DNA of 64,000 nt from Phymorhynchus buccinoides (Eukaryota; Mollusca; Gastropoda; Neogastropoda; Raphitomidae), in assembly GCA_017654935.2 (NCBI GenBank), contig CM065712.1, forward strand, positions 27,804,226-27,868,225, written 5' to 3'. The position numbers and the translations under genes were made by a program. The notes beneath the pieces are model-generated. The model was not told the DNA's origin. It ran no database searches and worked only from the letters and a program-made list of their open reading frames with translations. Of this stretch, positions 46,216 to 56,000 are shown in pieces. Every line of letters starts with the position of its first letter. The first letter of the stretch is position 1.

Positions 46216-46490
46216 ATGGACTTAAGTAGTTTAAATTTTCTTACAAAAGAACCACATTGCGGATTATTTTGCGGAATGACTGGGTGTGGAAAAACGATAT
46301 TTATGTTAGATTTAATACAAACGGTTTATCGTTATCACTTTGATCATATAGTAATTTTTTTGTACTACTTTAGAATTCAACGTCTTATAAAGAAAGAAAG
46401 TTCATTTGGGCGGATGACGAAATCTATTTGGTTGATCCGAGTGATAAGTTAAAACAGATTTTCCTAGTCAGTACAAATGTTTGTAAAAAA
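46216..46490 (+). pseudogene. Genome-packaging ATPase, N-terminal fragment
   Basis: MDLSSLNFLTKEPHCGLFCG is followed by GMTGCGKTIFMLDLI, a Walker A (P-loop) of the FtsK/HerA-type (A32-like) packaging ATPases of this lineage. After FDHIVI the frame is lost at about 46,355-46,390; a neighbouring frame then reads RKFIWADDEIYLVDPSD to about 46,450, and similarity ends at an A run (46,487-46,501). Walker B and the C-terminal half are missing, so the enzyme cannot be functional. Its role in the family is pumping DNA into the capsid. It follows the capsid gene by a few bases on the same strand. Confidence 0.75.
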
Positions 46491-46534
46491 AAAAAAAAAA
46501 AGGTCATTTTTGTTGTTGTGACTAATCAAATCAA

Positions 46535-46702
46535 ATGGGTGTTGGTTATCTGGTTTATAATATATATGAAAAATATAAACAACCAAAACCAAAACCGCAA
46601 GTAGAAGAACAAACAAAACAACCAGAAAAAGAAACAAACAAACCAGAAATCCCAAAACCAAATAGCACAAAATCTCAGAGTGATCCATTTTTAATGCAGT
46701 AA
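46535..46702 (+). CDS. Small Pro/Lys/Glu-rich protein (55 aa), hypothetical
   Basis: Starts MGVGYLVYNIYEKYKQPKPK and ends SQSDPFLMQ, with a stop just upstream of the ATG. The short hydrophobic start followed by a charged Pro-rich tail resembles small membrane-anchored proteins in such elements, but at this length chance is possible. It is the last plausible gene of the element. Confidence 0.35.
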   Translation: MGVGYLVYNIYEKYKQPKPKPQVEEQTKQPEKETNKPEIPKPNSTKSQSDPFLMQ

Positions 46703-47060
46703 TTTTTTGTTAAAGAACTTAATAAAAACTTGATAATAACTTAAATAAGTAGTTCAAGAAGAACTTAGTAAAGAACTTGGTAAGAACTTGGTAAGAAATT
46801 GATAAGAACTTGAAGATGACTTGAAGTTGACTTGACAAGAACTTGTTTAAGAACTTAAAAAGAACTTTAAAAGTCAATAAAACAACTGCTTTCAAAAACA
46901 AATACAAAAAGTTAGAAAAAAAAGTTGGAAAAAAGTTAGAAACAAAAAGTTGGAAAAAAGTTACAAAAAAAAGGTTGGAAAAAAAAAGTTGCAAAAAAAG
47001 TTCGGAATTTTTTTTAGAAAAAAGTAAAGAAAAAGTTAAAAAAAGTTTTTGAAAAAATAA
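46703..47060. repeat. Degenerate short-period repeats (AAGAACTTGGT and AAAAAGTTGGA)
   Basis: 46,715-46,865 is built of AAGAACTTGGT/TTGATAAGAACTTGA motifs with a period near 11 bp, and 46,905-47,050 of GTTGGAAAAAA motifs. The Lys-rich (plus) and Phe-rich (minus) frames are artefacts of this composition. It links the viral-like element to the structured unit. Confidence 0.65.
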
Positions 47061-47084
47061 GTTCGCCTAGTTTTTATAAAAAAT

Positions 47085-47692
47085 AGCAAAACTGCACATC
47101 CGACCTTGCTCACTCACCACCAGTTCTCCGAATCTCACTTGAGATCCCACGGGCCCTATGAGACCCCAAGCTAGACCCGAAGGACTGGCAATAAGTGAGC
47201 AAGGTCAATTTAGTACAGTTTTAGGTGTTTGTTTCCTGAATTTCCCAACACACTTAACTACATTAACTAAATTAACTCTATTTCTTACTTTAGAACCCCC
47301 ATTTAAACAATCTTCCTACGCCTAGGTTTACAGGTCTTTAAACCGTGCCAGTGACTCTTTGTTAGACGTTTCATAATGGAAGATTATTTGGAAGTTAAAG
47401 TAAGTAGAGTATCTCTTCTTTTTTTTCTCACTTTATAATCCCCATTTAAAATAAACTTCTGACGAAACGAAATAGAAGATTATTTGGAGGCCAAAAGTGA
47501 GAAGAGATTGTGTTAATGTTAGTTAAATAAGGGAAGAAAACAAACACCTAATCAACTTTACTAGGATGGAAGTTCAGTTTAACGTCGCGTATCGGCTTTC
47601 GCCATGTACGACGGGCTGAACAAACCAACCAGGGTATAAACAAAAATTTATGTTCCTGAATCACTGTCTTAGCCAAAAGGCCGAGAAGCGAT
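47085..47692 (-). ncRNA. U2 snRNA-headed, hairpin-rich unit (putative structured retroposon)
   Basis: On the minus strand the unit starts ATCGCTTCTCGGCCTTTTGG and continues CTAAGA, i.e. 26 nt identical to nucleotides 1-26 of U2 snRNA, then departs, so the branch-point pairing region and the rest of U2 are absent. Downstream hairpins (plus coordinates): 47,629-47,658; 47,572-47,621; a multibranch structure closed by a perfect 14-bp stem 47,221-47,234/47,538-47,551, enclosing hairpins 47,276-47,316/47,378-47,409 and 47,413-47,460/47,474-47,507; and a hairpin with a perfect 13-bp stem 47,102-47,114/47,194-47,206. It could be a U2-headed SINE or the trace of a U2-targeting retrotransposon. No PSE-like promoter was identified upstream. 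Confidence 0.5.
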
Positions 47693-48230
47693 CAGTTGTC
47701 TGAACTTTTTTTTCCACTTTACTAAACACAGTATTATATAGATAACAAATCTTGCAAAATATCTATGATGGTTTACTTGTTATTTATTTGATCAAAACAA
47801 TAATAATTTAACTTATTTAGTTAGTTCTTTATTCTAAAAGTTTTAATCAAATAGTACAACAACTAAACAATAATGTCTTTATTCAGTTTCCACAATAGTT
47901 TATAAAACAACCCGCTTTTTAAACATTAGGTGTAATTTAAACAAAAGGACTGTTTAATTTACCTAAAATAGATGGCTACTTAATCGGGAATTCCCTGTTA
48001 TGTAGGTAGTGATGACTCAATCGGGATTTCCCCATTCTATGGTGATGGGTTTTTTTGTCTCCTAAAAGTAGTGTTTTTTCCTCCTAAAGGAAAGTCTAAT
48101 TTTGTGCTCTTTTTTACCTCTTAAAGTAGTGTTTTTATATCTAAAGTCTGAACCAAAAGGAAGGTTTGCCTGTAATTTTTTGGGTTAGGATTTTGTTTAT
48201 AAATGAGAATAAATAAAGGAAATGACCTAA
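47693..48230. other. AT-rich sequence without recognised genes
   Basis: No open frame or known repeat. It contains a loose internal duplication: TCGGGAATTCCCTGTTATG (about 47,982) and TCGGGATTTCCCCATTCTATG (about 48,019), and TAAAGTAGTGTTTTT-type text near 48,065 and 48,122. Confidence 0.4.
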
Positions 48231-48350
48231 GAGAACGTAAGAATGCCCAGTCTGGATCGGGAAAAAATAACCCTCCATAAAGTGCGTGCAACGTGCTTTA
48301 TGGAGGGATTTTTTTTTTTTGGAGCCAGACTTGGTATTCTTACGTTCTCT
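48231..48350. mobile_element. 120-bp fold-back hairpin element
   Basis: GAGAACGTAAGAAT at the left end pairs with ATTCTTACGTTCTC at the right end, GTCTGG with CCAGAC, and CCCTCCATAAAG with CTTTATGGAGGG around a 13-nt loop. Nearly the whole segment is one hairpin with A/T bulges. It could be a fold-back MITE, or an RNA hairpin if transcribed. The frames across it (101, 85, 80 and 60 codons) are shadows. Confidence 0.85.
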
Positions 48351-48359
48351 CCCATTATT

Positions 48360-48600
48360 ATTTTTACTGCACTACAAAGAAGAAAAAGCTTCAACCACTC
48401 TCGGTGCCTCCACCCACCCCAACGAAAATGGCTTATCTCTCCGGCAACTCCGCCAAGGAGAAACCGCCGCTTTGACGGTTTCATTTTCTACAGGAAAACA
48501 GAGCAAAGTGATGTGTTCCGATCCTTGAAAAGGCTGTGTGTCTGGTGACCTCGACGTGTCTCTTGCTAAACCTCTTCAGTCAGGGTGCCCCTTTAAGAAT
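48360..48600. repeat. Repeat family C (GACGGTTT end), copy 1
   Basis: AACTCCGCCAAGGAGAAACC, GACGGTTTCATTTTCTACAG and CCTTGAAAAGGCTGTGTGTC recur at 56,860-57,005 and 60,020-60,180. In the 56.5 kb copy this text is the right terminal inverted repeat of an element. Confidence 0.75.
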
Positions 48601-48965
48601 GAACCTGCCAGCTCCTGAAAGGAAACACCTTTTTTCACCAATTACTCCGCATTCAAAATGACAATATCTATCATGACGCTATCGACGTTATCGACTGCAA
48701 TGTTTCGTGAGTTTGGGCGTGTATGTAGTTCTCTACTTCCGGACACACAGTTTCATTTAAAAAATGAACTAGTTTAAACAGACGCAGACACACAAACAAG
48801 CAAGCACATATTGGAAACTACAAGTTTCGTATAGAAATGCAATCTACTCTCTCTCTCTCCATCTCTCTCTACTCCTCCTCCTCCTCTCACTCCCTCTCTC
48901 TCTCTTCCTCGTGAGACCACACATGTAATTTCACTACAACATGGTAATAAATAATTTTTGACTTG

Positions 48966-49212
48966 CACACCACACACACACACACACACACTATCACACA
49001 CACCACACAAACACACACACACACAAACACACACAAACACACACACACACACACACACCAACATGCGCGGCAACCATGCAGGCACGCACGCACGCACAGC
49101 ATGTAAAAATAATATTAAAAAGTGCGATAGCAAACCTAACTTCTCTCCTCTCTCCTCTCTCTCACTCTCTCTCTCCTCTCTCTCTCTATTCTCTCTATCT
49201 CTCACACTCACA

Positions 49213-49266
<54 letters not shown>
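48966..49266. repeat. CA and CT microsatellite cluster
   Basis: (CA)n at 48,966-49,059, CT-rich 49,142-49,204, and (CA)n at 49,213-49,266. The 182-, 135- and 79-codon frames here are low-complexity artefacts. Confidence 0.95.
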
Positions 49267-49270
<4 letters not shown>

Positions 49271-49449
49271 CACACGCAACACACACATACAAAGCACATT
49301 CACATTCAGGCATAAAATACACGATTTCGATGGTCTCAAGGGGGTGGGGTGTATTTGAATGTTAGATCTTCTCTAGCTAATTAACCAATCGTTCGATAAT
49401 GTATGGCCTACTTGTTCTTGCTGTTGTGCTAGTGTTCGTTTGTTTGCTT

Positions 49450-49960
49450 AGTATCTCTCCTCTCTTCTCTCTCTCTCTCCGTCTCTCTCTGCCTCTCTCT
49501 CTCTCTTCTCTATCTCTCTCTCTCTCTCTCCCTCCCTGTCTCTCCTCTATCTAACCAATCATAATGACCGTTTTGATCAGTTTTATTTTACATTTTCATT
49601 GGTTTATAGTTAGTTGTTCGTTTTAGTTTGTATATGTGTGCGTGTGTGCATGCGTGCTTGTGCATGCGCGCGTGCCAGAGTGTACATTTAATGCATCTAT
49701 CTACTATCTATAAGCGAAACTGTGGGGGTGTAGTGTGTGTGTGTGTGTGTGTTTGTGTGTGTGCGTGGTGTGTGTGTGTGTGTGTTGTTGTTGTCTTTAA
49801 TATTTAACGTCTTTTTCACTTAGAAGTGATATAGACAGGGAAAGTGTGTGTGTGAGGTGTGCGCGTGGGAATGTGTCATGTGTATCTGGTGTGTGCATTA
49901 AAGTGCATATTTATAAGTAACATTAGGGAGTATGCTTAGTTAAAACAGTTTTTAAAAAAA
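49450..49960. repeat. CT and GT microsatellites
   Basis: CT-rich 49,456-49,552; GT-rich 49,629-49,680 and 49,731-49,790. The start CTATCTATAAGCGAAACTGT (about 49,700) before the GT tract resembles the head of repeat R2 elements. No gene. Confidence 0.85.
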
Positions 49961-51520
49961 CAATTTAAAACACACCACAAAACATAATAATGAAATAAAA
50001 TAATAAAAATCAGAATTGAACTATTATAAAATAAAAAGGCAAACATTCTATCAAACAAAAACAAACAGCAACATAGAAACGAGCCCAAAGCGACTTTAAC
50101 ATTAAAGTTTGTACAAAATTCAAAAGAGATACGCTCTTGGAATATACATTTGGCTTCATACTTTTCTGAATTCTGAAAGGGCGATTAAAAATAAGGCAAT
50201 AAGATAGAATGTGTGTTGTTGTACAACTATCATATAGCACGCATACACATTGAAGAATTTTTGTGAATTTAGTTTTTAAAAGCATTTAGCTTAAGATCTA
50301 TAAATTAGTGAAAAAAAAAACCAAAACCCAAACTTTTTAAGGGCGTCTTGGGATGTTTGTTTAACATTTCTATTAAGAAATACATAATGTACTAAGGAAA
50401 TCTCTTTTCTGATACTTCCAAAGAATCGGGAGTTAACAAACACTTTATGGAAGATTCAGGTTTATGTATTGTGAGCATAGATTCTTTGTAGATTTTATCA
50501 AAATGTTCCAAAAGAAGCTTTTCTTGCTTCTTGCAAACTCAAGGGACTGCGAATATCCGTAGAATTAGCAGATTTGTTTTGCCCCTGACGGAAGCAGTGA
50601 CGACAGCCCATCCTTTCCAGACAACGAACAAATGATGATAGGATCCAAAACAAAAAGCTACTGGTGATGCCTCTTAATATAGAATATGGATACGTATTGA
50701 ATTTCTGTAATTTGATTCAGCCCTGGTTTTGGACTTGTTGATTCTAAAGCTTAAAAGAACATGATTTAGAATCCTTACACAAAAAGAACACAGGTAGAGT
50801 TAAATGGAACATCTTAAAATACTGAATAGCATTAAATTGCTACTAATTCAGCTGTGAAAATGGAGGAAAAGCTTTACCAAGATAAAAAGATTTTTCGATT
50901 TTTTAAGTGGGAATGACAAATCCCACAGCTGCATTATTGTTTAGTAAAGAACGTCAGTAAAATTTTTGAAATGATTGGGAAAACAATTGTTTATATGAGA
51001 TTTAGCTTACAGGCAAGAATGTTTAAAGGTATCATTTTTAGATATAGTTGTGTGTTATAATCAAATTTTGCCTTGCAAAGCGCCCCAGTTTGGAATGGGA
51101 CTTACTGTGGAAAAACGCACAGCAATTCTTTTGAGTTACCACCTGATTTTGTCAAACAGTTTAGAACGTAAATCTTGTGTTGTGTGTGTGTGTGTGTGTG
51201 TGGCTGGTGTGTGCTTGTGTGTGTGGTGTGTGTGTGTGCTGTGCTGTGGTCCTAGCAACCGTACTAGCGTGGTTTAGCGCCGCCAAAACTTTCACAGTAT
51301 CCAGAGGGTGACCCCATGCTGAAGTAGGTACATTACATTTTGCAACCCCTTTCCGTAATTAGCGTAATTAGCAAAGATCGGGTCAGTCGAGCAGGTGGGT
51401 CAAAGTTCGGGTCAGTTTCCGAGCAGATACACACTATATTTGAAAAATATAAAAGGATAAATTTTACACTCAGGGCAGAGAAGAGACAGAGAAGCATATT
51501 CCTTGCAAATCAAGACGTAC
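49961..51520. other. AT-rich sequence without recognised genes
   Basis: No frame looks coding. A 91-codon minus frame (50,010-50,285) has no recognisable domain. A GT tract lies at 51,178-51,245. Confidence 0.45.
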
Positions 51521-51522
51521 TT

Positions 51523-51722
51523 GTGGCAGTGCCATAGCTCGATGAGGTTTTAACCGAGGCGGGGTCACCGCTACAGCTATACTGTATTTGATTTTACAAA
51601 CTCGGGATTACTGGTTTCGTACGGCCTCCGGGCATTGCATTCCAGTATTGTTCCCCCCATATTTGTATTTACCAAATGTCCCATATGTGTCTGATCAGAC
51701 CAAGAGGACGTTACAAACTCCA
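51523..51722 (+). repeat. Interspersed repeat family A, full-length copy
   Basis: GGCAGTGCCATAGCTCGATG through AGACCAAGAGGACG, parallel to 9,205-9,405. It is followed closely by a tRNA-like head, so A may be the 3' module of a composite SINE or a separate neighbour. Confidence 0.8.
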
Positions 51723-51739
51723 TTTCGCTCTCATGGCAG

Positions 51740-51835
51740 AGAAAAAACCATAGCCGAGTGGGCTAGCGTCGCACTCTCACCACGAACGTTCCGAGATTGA
51801 ACCTGGCTTCCGTTCCAATTTTTTAATCGGTAGAT
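51740..51835 (+). mobile_element. tRNA-like SINE head, plus strand
   Basis: ATAGCCGAGTGGGCTAGCGT matches the A box (TRGYNNANNGG) and GTTCCGAGATTGAACC resembles the T-arm/B box, with tRNA-like spacing. The acceptor stem is not paired. It ends in a T run at 51,820, as expected for a Pol III-type unit. Confidence 0.5.
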
Positions 51836-51836
51836 A

Positions 51837-52180
51837 TATATACTAGATAAACCCGTGCTCGCACGGCAGCATGAAGCATCTGCATCATACTTGGAGCGAT
51901 CAAGAAGAAGAAGAAGAAGAAGAACTGGTTAGATGAAAGTAATAAGAAGAAAATGACCAACAAGTATGTGGTGGTGCCCCCCTCCCTTCCAGCACAATCC
52001 CCTCTCCTTAAAAAATAAAAATGATGCCACCCCAAAAAAAAAAAAAAATAGTATCGAGGGGCAGACGCGAACCAGCAACCCACGGAACGTATATAAGAGT
52101 ACGTGCCGCGACTACTGATTTGCGGACGCGCCGCTTAACTATTGAGCTATCCAAGGCTTCTTCGAAAGGCGATGTAAAAA
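51837..52180 (-). mobile_element. tRNA-derived SINE, minus strand
   Basis: The minus strand reads GGATAGCTCAATAGTTAAGC (A box) and GGTTGCTGGTTCGCGTCTGC (B box) about 70 nt later, so the head has a long variable region. The tail contains TTCTTCTTCTTC, GATCGCTCCAAG and ends GCACGGGTTTATCTAGTA. Fragments of the same tail are at 34,360-34,425. Confidence 0.65.
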
Positions 52181-52199
52181 ATTTGTTCTTCACCTTGAG

Positions 52200-53150
52200 A
52201 GGAAGAAGGGAACAGCAGTCAAGTCGGCACCTGACGCAGCTTCATGAAAGCGACAGAACAGTCTTAGGTTTTGTCACTTTGAGAAAAGTAGTGCCTAAAT
52301 GTTGTGGAACCAACACAACAACATACGGTATTTATACGGCGCTGAATCTTGATATAAATCAACTCAAAGCGCACACACACGTTATATTAGCATTCATAAC
52401 GCATTCAAACAAAAATTGCAATACAAAGCGAACACACAAGTATAACATAAATAGAATACAACAGAAACAGACCTAAAGGCAAGAAAGAGAAGAGAGAGAG
52501 AGCGGAGCTGGCAAAGTCACGCGAACATTTGGGAGAAATAAACACCGCGTACAAAAAAAGCACTTGGACTCCTTGTTTTTAATTTTAATTTATGTATTGT
52601 GACACACACAAATGCACAAGTGATGTTCTCCCGGACAGTGCGGAGCATGGCAAACACAGGGCTTTCAATCCTTATCATTGAAATCATATGCGTTTTGCTA
52701 ATAAAAACTTTCTGTGCCCAATGTCTTTATTTGTGAACCTCAGAAACAAAACCAGTTAACGTTACTTTGAAGTAATGTTCCGTGTTCAAAAAAAAAAAAA
52801 AAAGCCCTACTCGCTACCCTCCTTTCTCCCTTCCTAGCCACCCCAGGGCTTCCCGCCTCGACGTCCAATTTCTTTTAAACTACCAAGCAACCATAAAACA
52901 AAGTTTATTGCTATGTGCATTGAGTTAGGCTCTATACTCTGCGGGCCTGTTAGCACACGCAGTCTAAAACAATAACCGTTTTTAGACAGACGACACAGAA
53001 CGTCTGCTACTCAGGTGACTACTTTGCTTAACTCTCGGCTTTTTCTACTCCTCGGTACCATATACGAGCTGCCCGAGCCACCCCTACTTACCGCCACTAA
53101 TTGTTGTTTTTGAAAACATTCGCTTCAGTTTGAGTTGTTTTTCTAACCAA
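52200..53150. other. Mixed repeat sequence without recognised genes
   Basis: 52,685-52,775 is an inverted copy of repeat family D (AACGTTAACTGGTTT and AATAAAGACATTGG on the minus strand), also seen at 55,415-55,500 and 55,925-56,000. An A run is at 52,789-52,803. Nothing else is identified. Confidence 0.5.
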
Positions 53151-53151
53151 A

Positions 53152-53511
53152 GTGAAGCATAGTGCTTTGTTGTGCAGTGCCTTAGTGCCTAGCCTAAAGT
53201 TGTTTTATCATCAGGGATCCTCTGACACCAAAGGTCATCCAGGAAGCACGAAAAAATTCTATCAAGTTTCGCCGTCAAAGGATATGTTTCAAAAGGCTAT
53301 TCCACTGTCACGGCTATTCCGTGAAACTGTCTTTCTTGTCAAATCACTCCCTCCGTTAAGCAAAGTTTTATTTGAAATCCCGGCTTTAAAAACGACGACC
53401 GGTGGCGAATTTCACTTGGAAGAACTGTTAAGCACCTACACACCCCACACGTGCCCCTATATTTCACAGTTGAAGGCAAAAATCGCCGCGCCGCGACTTA
53501 GTAGAAAATAG
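53152..53511 (+). CDS. Unrecognised 119-codon frame (hypothetical)
   Basis: MKHSALLCSALVPSLKLFYH at the start, then a Lys/Ser-rich chain ending IAAPRLSRK. There is no known motif, no splice signals I can support and no conserved neighbour. It is the longest repeat-free frame of this stretch, and kept only as a weak candidate; chance cannot be excluded. Confidence 0.2.
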   Translation: MKHSALLCSALVPSLKLFYHQGSSDTKGHPGSTKKFYQVSPSKDMFQKAIPLSRLFRETVFLVKSLPPLSKVLFEIPALKTTTGGEFHLEELLSTYTPHTCPYISQLKAKIAAPRLSRK

Positions 53512-53571
53512 AGATTACAAATTCTTATTGGCACGCATATTATTTAGATATAACAAGCAGGTGTGGTGTTG

Positions 53572-53606
<35 letters not shown>

Positions 53607-53655
53607 GATATATATATATATCTATATAATATAAATATAATAATATATAAACTCA
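53572..53655. repeat. CT then TA microsatellite
   Basis: (CT)n at 53,572-53,605 and (TA)n-rich sequence to 53,650. Confidence 0.9.
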
Positions 53656-53770
53656 CAAACTTAATATTGGACACAAAACAAAGTTTTTTTCAAGCCAAAC
53701 TATATATATAAGAGGAAAAAGTGTAATGTGTGGTGTTTTTTTTCTGTCAATGCTTGGACGGTTATATATA
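53645..53770. repeat. Repeat family E, copy 1
   Basis: CTCACAAACTTAATATTGGA, then TTTTTTTCAAGC and ATATATAAGAGGAAA, repeated at 54,343-54,450 in the same orientation. The frame 53,728-53,946 (MWCFFSVNAWTVIYTVEGRK at its start) begins inside it; the rest of that frame, rich in Tyr and aromatic residues, is unrecognised. Confidence 0.7.
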
Positions 53771-54342
53771 CTGTGGAAGGAAGGAAAGCGCATCAGTGTT
53801 ACCTGATCCAGGCAAAACCTCTCTACCATTCTCCTCACCCGGGAGTATTTGGTGTTTACTACGAGTTCTATTACCTCCCTATTGGAACCTTCACTGGATC
53901 CACCAACATGGCATCCCATCTCTCTACTCTCTTCGAGGGATTGTAACTTTAGAACATTAGTATTTCTGTTATTTTACACAAGATTGACCATTTCTTTGTA
54001 ATTAAGTGTGGTTTGATTTTATTGTGGACTTTCAATCTGGTCAAGAGGAAACACCCTTATCTTGTAGAACGTCTTCTAGCTCAGGTCTTGAATGTTCACT
54101 GTGGACATACTTTTCATTGAGGAGTAAAACACTATATTTCATTCATTCGGACATACTTTGCAGGCCGATATGGCAGACTGAAGAGTCTTTCTCAAAGACC
54201 GAAACAGCTTGTCTTGCATAGGCATTGTCTATCGCCCCATTGGGAGAAAAAGTAAAACAGCACATATTTTCTTTATTCTTTTCAGAACACAGAGAATAAA
54301 AATTGTAAAAGTTAAAATTAAGTTATTCAGTTCTCTCTTAGG

Positions 54343-54450
54343 CTCACAAACTTAATATTGGACACAAAACAAGTTTTTTTCAAGCAAACATATATAAGAG
54401 GAAAGTTAATGTGTGGGTTGTTTTTTCGTCTTCAATTCTTGTACGTATAT
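54343..54450. repeat. Repeat family E, copy 2
   Basis: Same order as 53,645-53,770, with small indels and a following (TA)n tract at 54,446-54,463. Confidence 0.7.
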
Positions 54451-54479
54451 ATATATATATATAGATATTTATAATATGT

Positions 54480-54725
54480 TGGATTGTACAAAGATCTTAA
54501 GAAGAGGTGGGCTAACCACAAGAGTGATGCAATGCAAAAGGTCTCCAAATGCGCTGATGTAGCAGCCACGCGCTCAACCTCACCCAGATGATCCAATCGG
54601 GGATACTTGAAGATCACAGCTCTTGAGCATGTGGAGTCCGAACAAACAACTACTGAGGAGAGAACTGTACTGGATGTCGAATTTGTGGACCGTTTTGTTG
54701 GGTTGACTTCAAGAAAAGACTTCAT
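54480..54725 (+). pseudogene. GIY-YIG-like nuclease relic, frameshifted
   Basis: Different plus-strand frames read, in order, GLYKDLKKRWANHKSDAM, HPDDPIG, YLKITALEHVESEQ, RRELYWMSNLWT and FVGLTSRKDF. Their order fits the second half of GIY-YIG nuclease domains (K-x-RW-x2-H, ITALEHV, RE-x-YW, GL). Such domains occur in Penelope-like and related retroelements. At least three shifts are needed, so this is a dead fragment. Blocks at 54,010-54,225 and 55,745-55,910 share AAGAGGA-AACACC and CGAAACAGCTTG-type text and may be other parts of the same element. The call rests on motif memory only. Confidence 0.35.
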
Positions 54726-54867
54726 GGATCTACTCTGTGCAGAAATTCAACCATGCATGATTGTCCTCGAGTCTTGAATTCATTACTGGACTTCCTAATA
54801 AACTCTAAACAGAAAGCCTAGACTCCCAATTGCCTATTGTTCACATGCAGATTAATTTCATTCCCGG

Positions 54868-55024
54868 TGTGTGTGTGTGTGTGTGTGTGTGCGTTGTGCG
54901 TAAGTGGTGCGACATTTAGTGCGTGCGTGTGTGTGGTGGGTGTATGTGTATGTGTGTGCAGCTTTGTGTGTAGGTGTGTGTGTGTGTGTGTTGTGTTGTG
55001 TTGTTGTGGTGTGTGTGTGTGTGG

Positions 55025-55071
<47 letters not shown>
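54868..55071. repeat. GT-rich microsatellite
   Basis: GT runs with interruptions over about 200 bp. The Cys/Val-rich frames (90 and 66 codons) and their minus-strand Thr/His shadows are artefacts. Confidence 0.95.
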
Positions 55072-55109
55072 ATGAGTTACGTGTTGCTTTTTCCTATACT
55101 ATAGTATAG

Positions 55110-56000
55110 ACTTCCTAATATTGTAAACATGAGTGTCATTCTCTCTCTCTCTCTCTCTCGCTCTCTCTATCTGGACTGTATAACATAGAGTAATTCCTTG
55201 CAATGACGTTGTTTTTGTGTAACCTTATGCGTATTTTTTTGTCCAGAAAAAAAGCTGCAGGTGTAGGACGAAAATTCGGACAAATATTTTAAATATAAAC
55301 AAGACTAATCTAGTTGGCGTGTTTTTCGACTTTGCATTTTTAGTTCAAATAAGTTATATATATATATATATAATATATAATACTATATATATATATATAT
55401 ATATTATATATACTCAAAGTCAACGTTAACTGGTTTCGTTTTCTGAGGTTCACAAATTAAAGACATTGGACACAGAAAAGCTTTATCAAAGCAAACTATT
55501 TCTGCATTGATGCACTAACTTTCAGTCCTTCAGCGTAGGGTACGGAGCTGGCTATTCACTGAGATTTTTTTTCCTGCTATTTTTATCATTAATTTGTATG
55601 GATACCATCTCAGTAGTTAGCCCTCACTAGTCATGTAATTAGGTTTTGAAAATTAAAATTTGAGAACATATTATTTGTTCATTTTACCTTAAGATTTCAT
55701 AGATTTTATACTATTTCTGTTTTAACTTTGTGCAGGTTGCTTTTATTATGGATTTTCGATTTATGCAAAAGAGGACACCATCTCTGAGAATGTCTTATTT
55801 GCTCGGTGTTGGCATCCACTGGACAGTCAAATGCAGACGATCATAAAAACTGATGAGACCTTCTCTTAGGTCGAACAGCTGTTTGGCATAAGGCATTATT
55901 TTTTGAACACGGCCAGAACAGTTACTCAAAGTAATGTTAATTGGTTTTGTTTCTGAGGTCACAAATAAAAGAATTGGAACCAGAAAAGCTTTATCAAAGC
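55110..56000. repeat. AT-rich repeats and repeat family D copies
   Basis: CT run at 55,140-55,168, TA-rich 55,355-55,410, family D at 55,415-55,500 and again at 55,925-56,000 (GAAAAGCTTTATCAAAGC at both ends). The second copy stops exactly at the N gap, so the gap may lie in repeated sequence that could not be assembled. Confidence 0.6.

Larger units (their letters stand above)
39150..46702. mobile_element. Degenerate Polinton/adintovirus-like element
   Basis: An AT-rich block with tightly packed genes on both strands: protein-primed polymerase fragment, a hydrophobic small protein, an unknown protein, a penton-like protein, a 427-residue conserved protein, a coiled-coil/membrane protein in three frames, double jelly-roll capsid in two frames, and the start of a packaging ATPase. 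The gene set fits the Polinton (Maverick)/adintovirus lineage. No integrase, protease or terminal inverted repeats are visible, and the genes at both edges are truncated. Several breaks in frame suggest an inactive copy. Confidence 0.85.

Noticed and set aside
46719..47052. Phe-rich and Lys-rich frames at 46.7-47.0 kb
   Set aside because: Produced by degenerate A-rich short repeats.
47667..47692. Functional U2 snRNA gene
   Set aside because: Only the first 26 nt match; the branch-point recognition sequence, Sm site and stem-loops are absent.
48774..49365. 182- and 135-codon frames rich in CV or HT
   Set aside because: CA/GT microsatellite translation.
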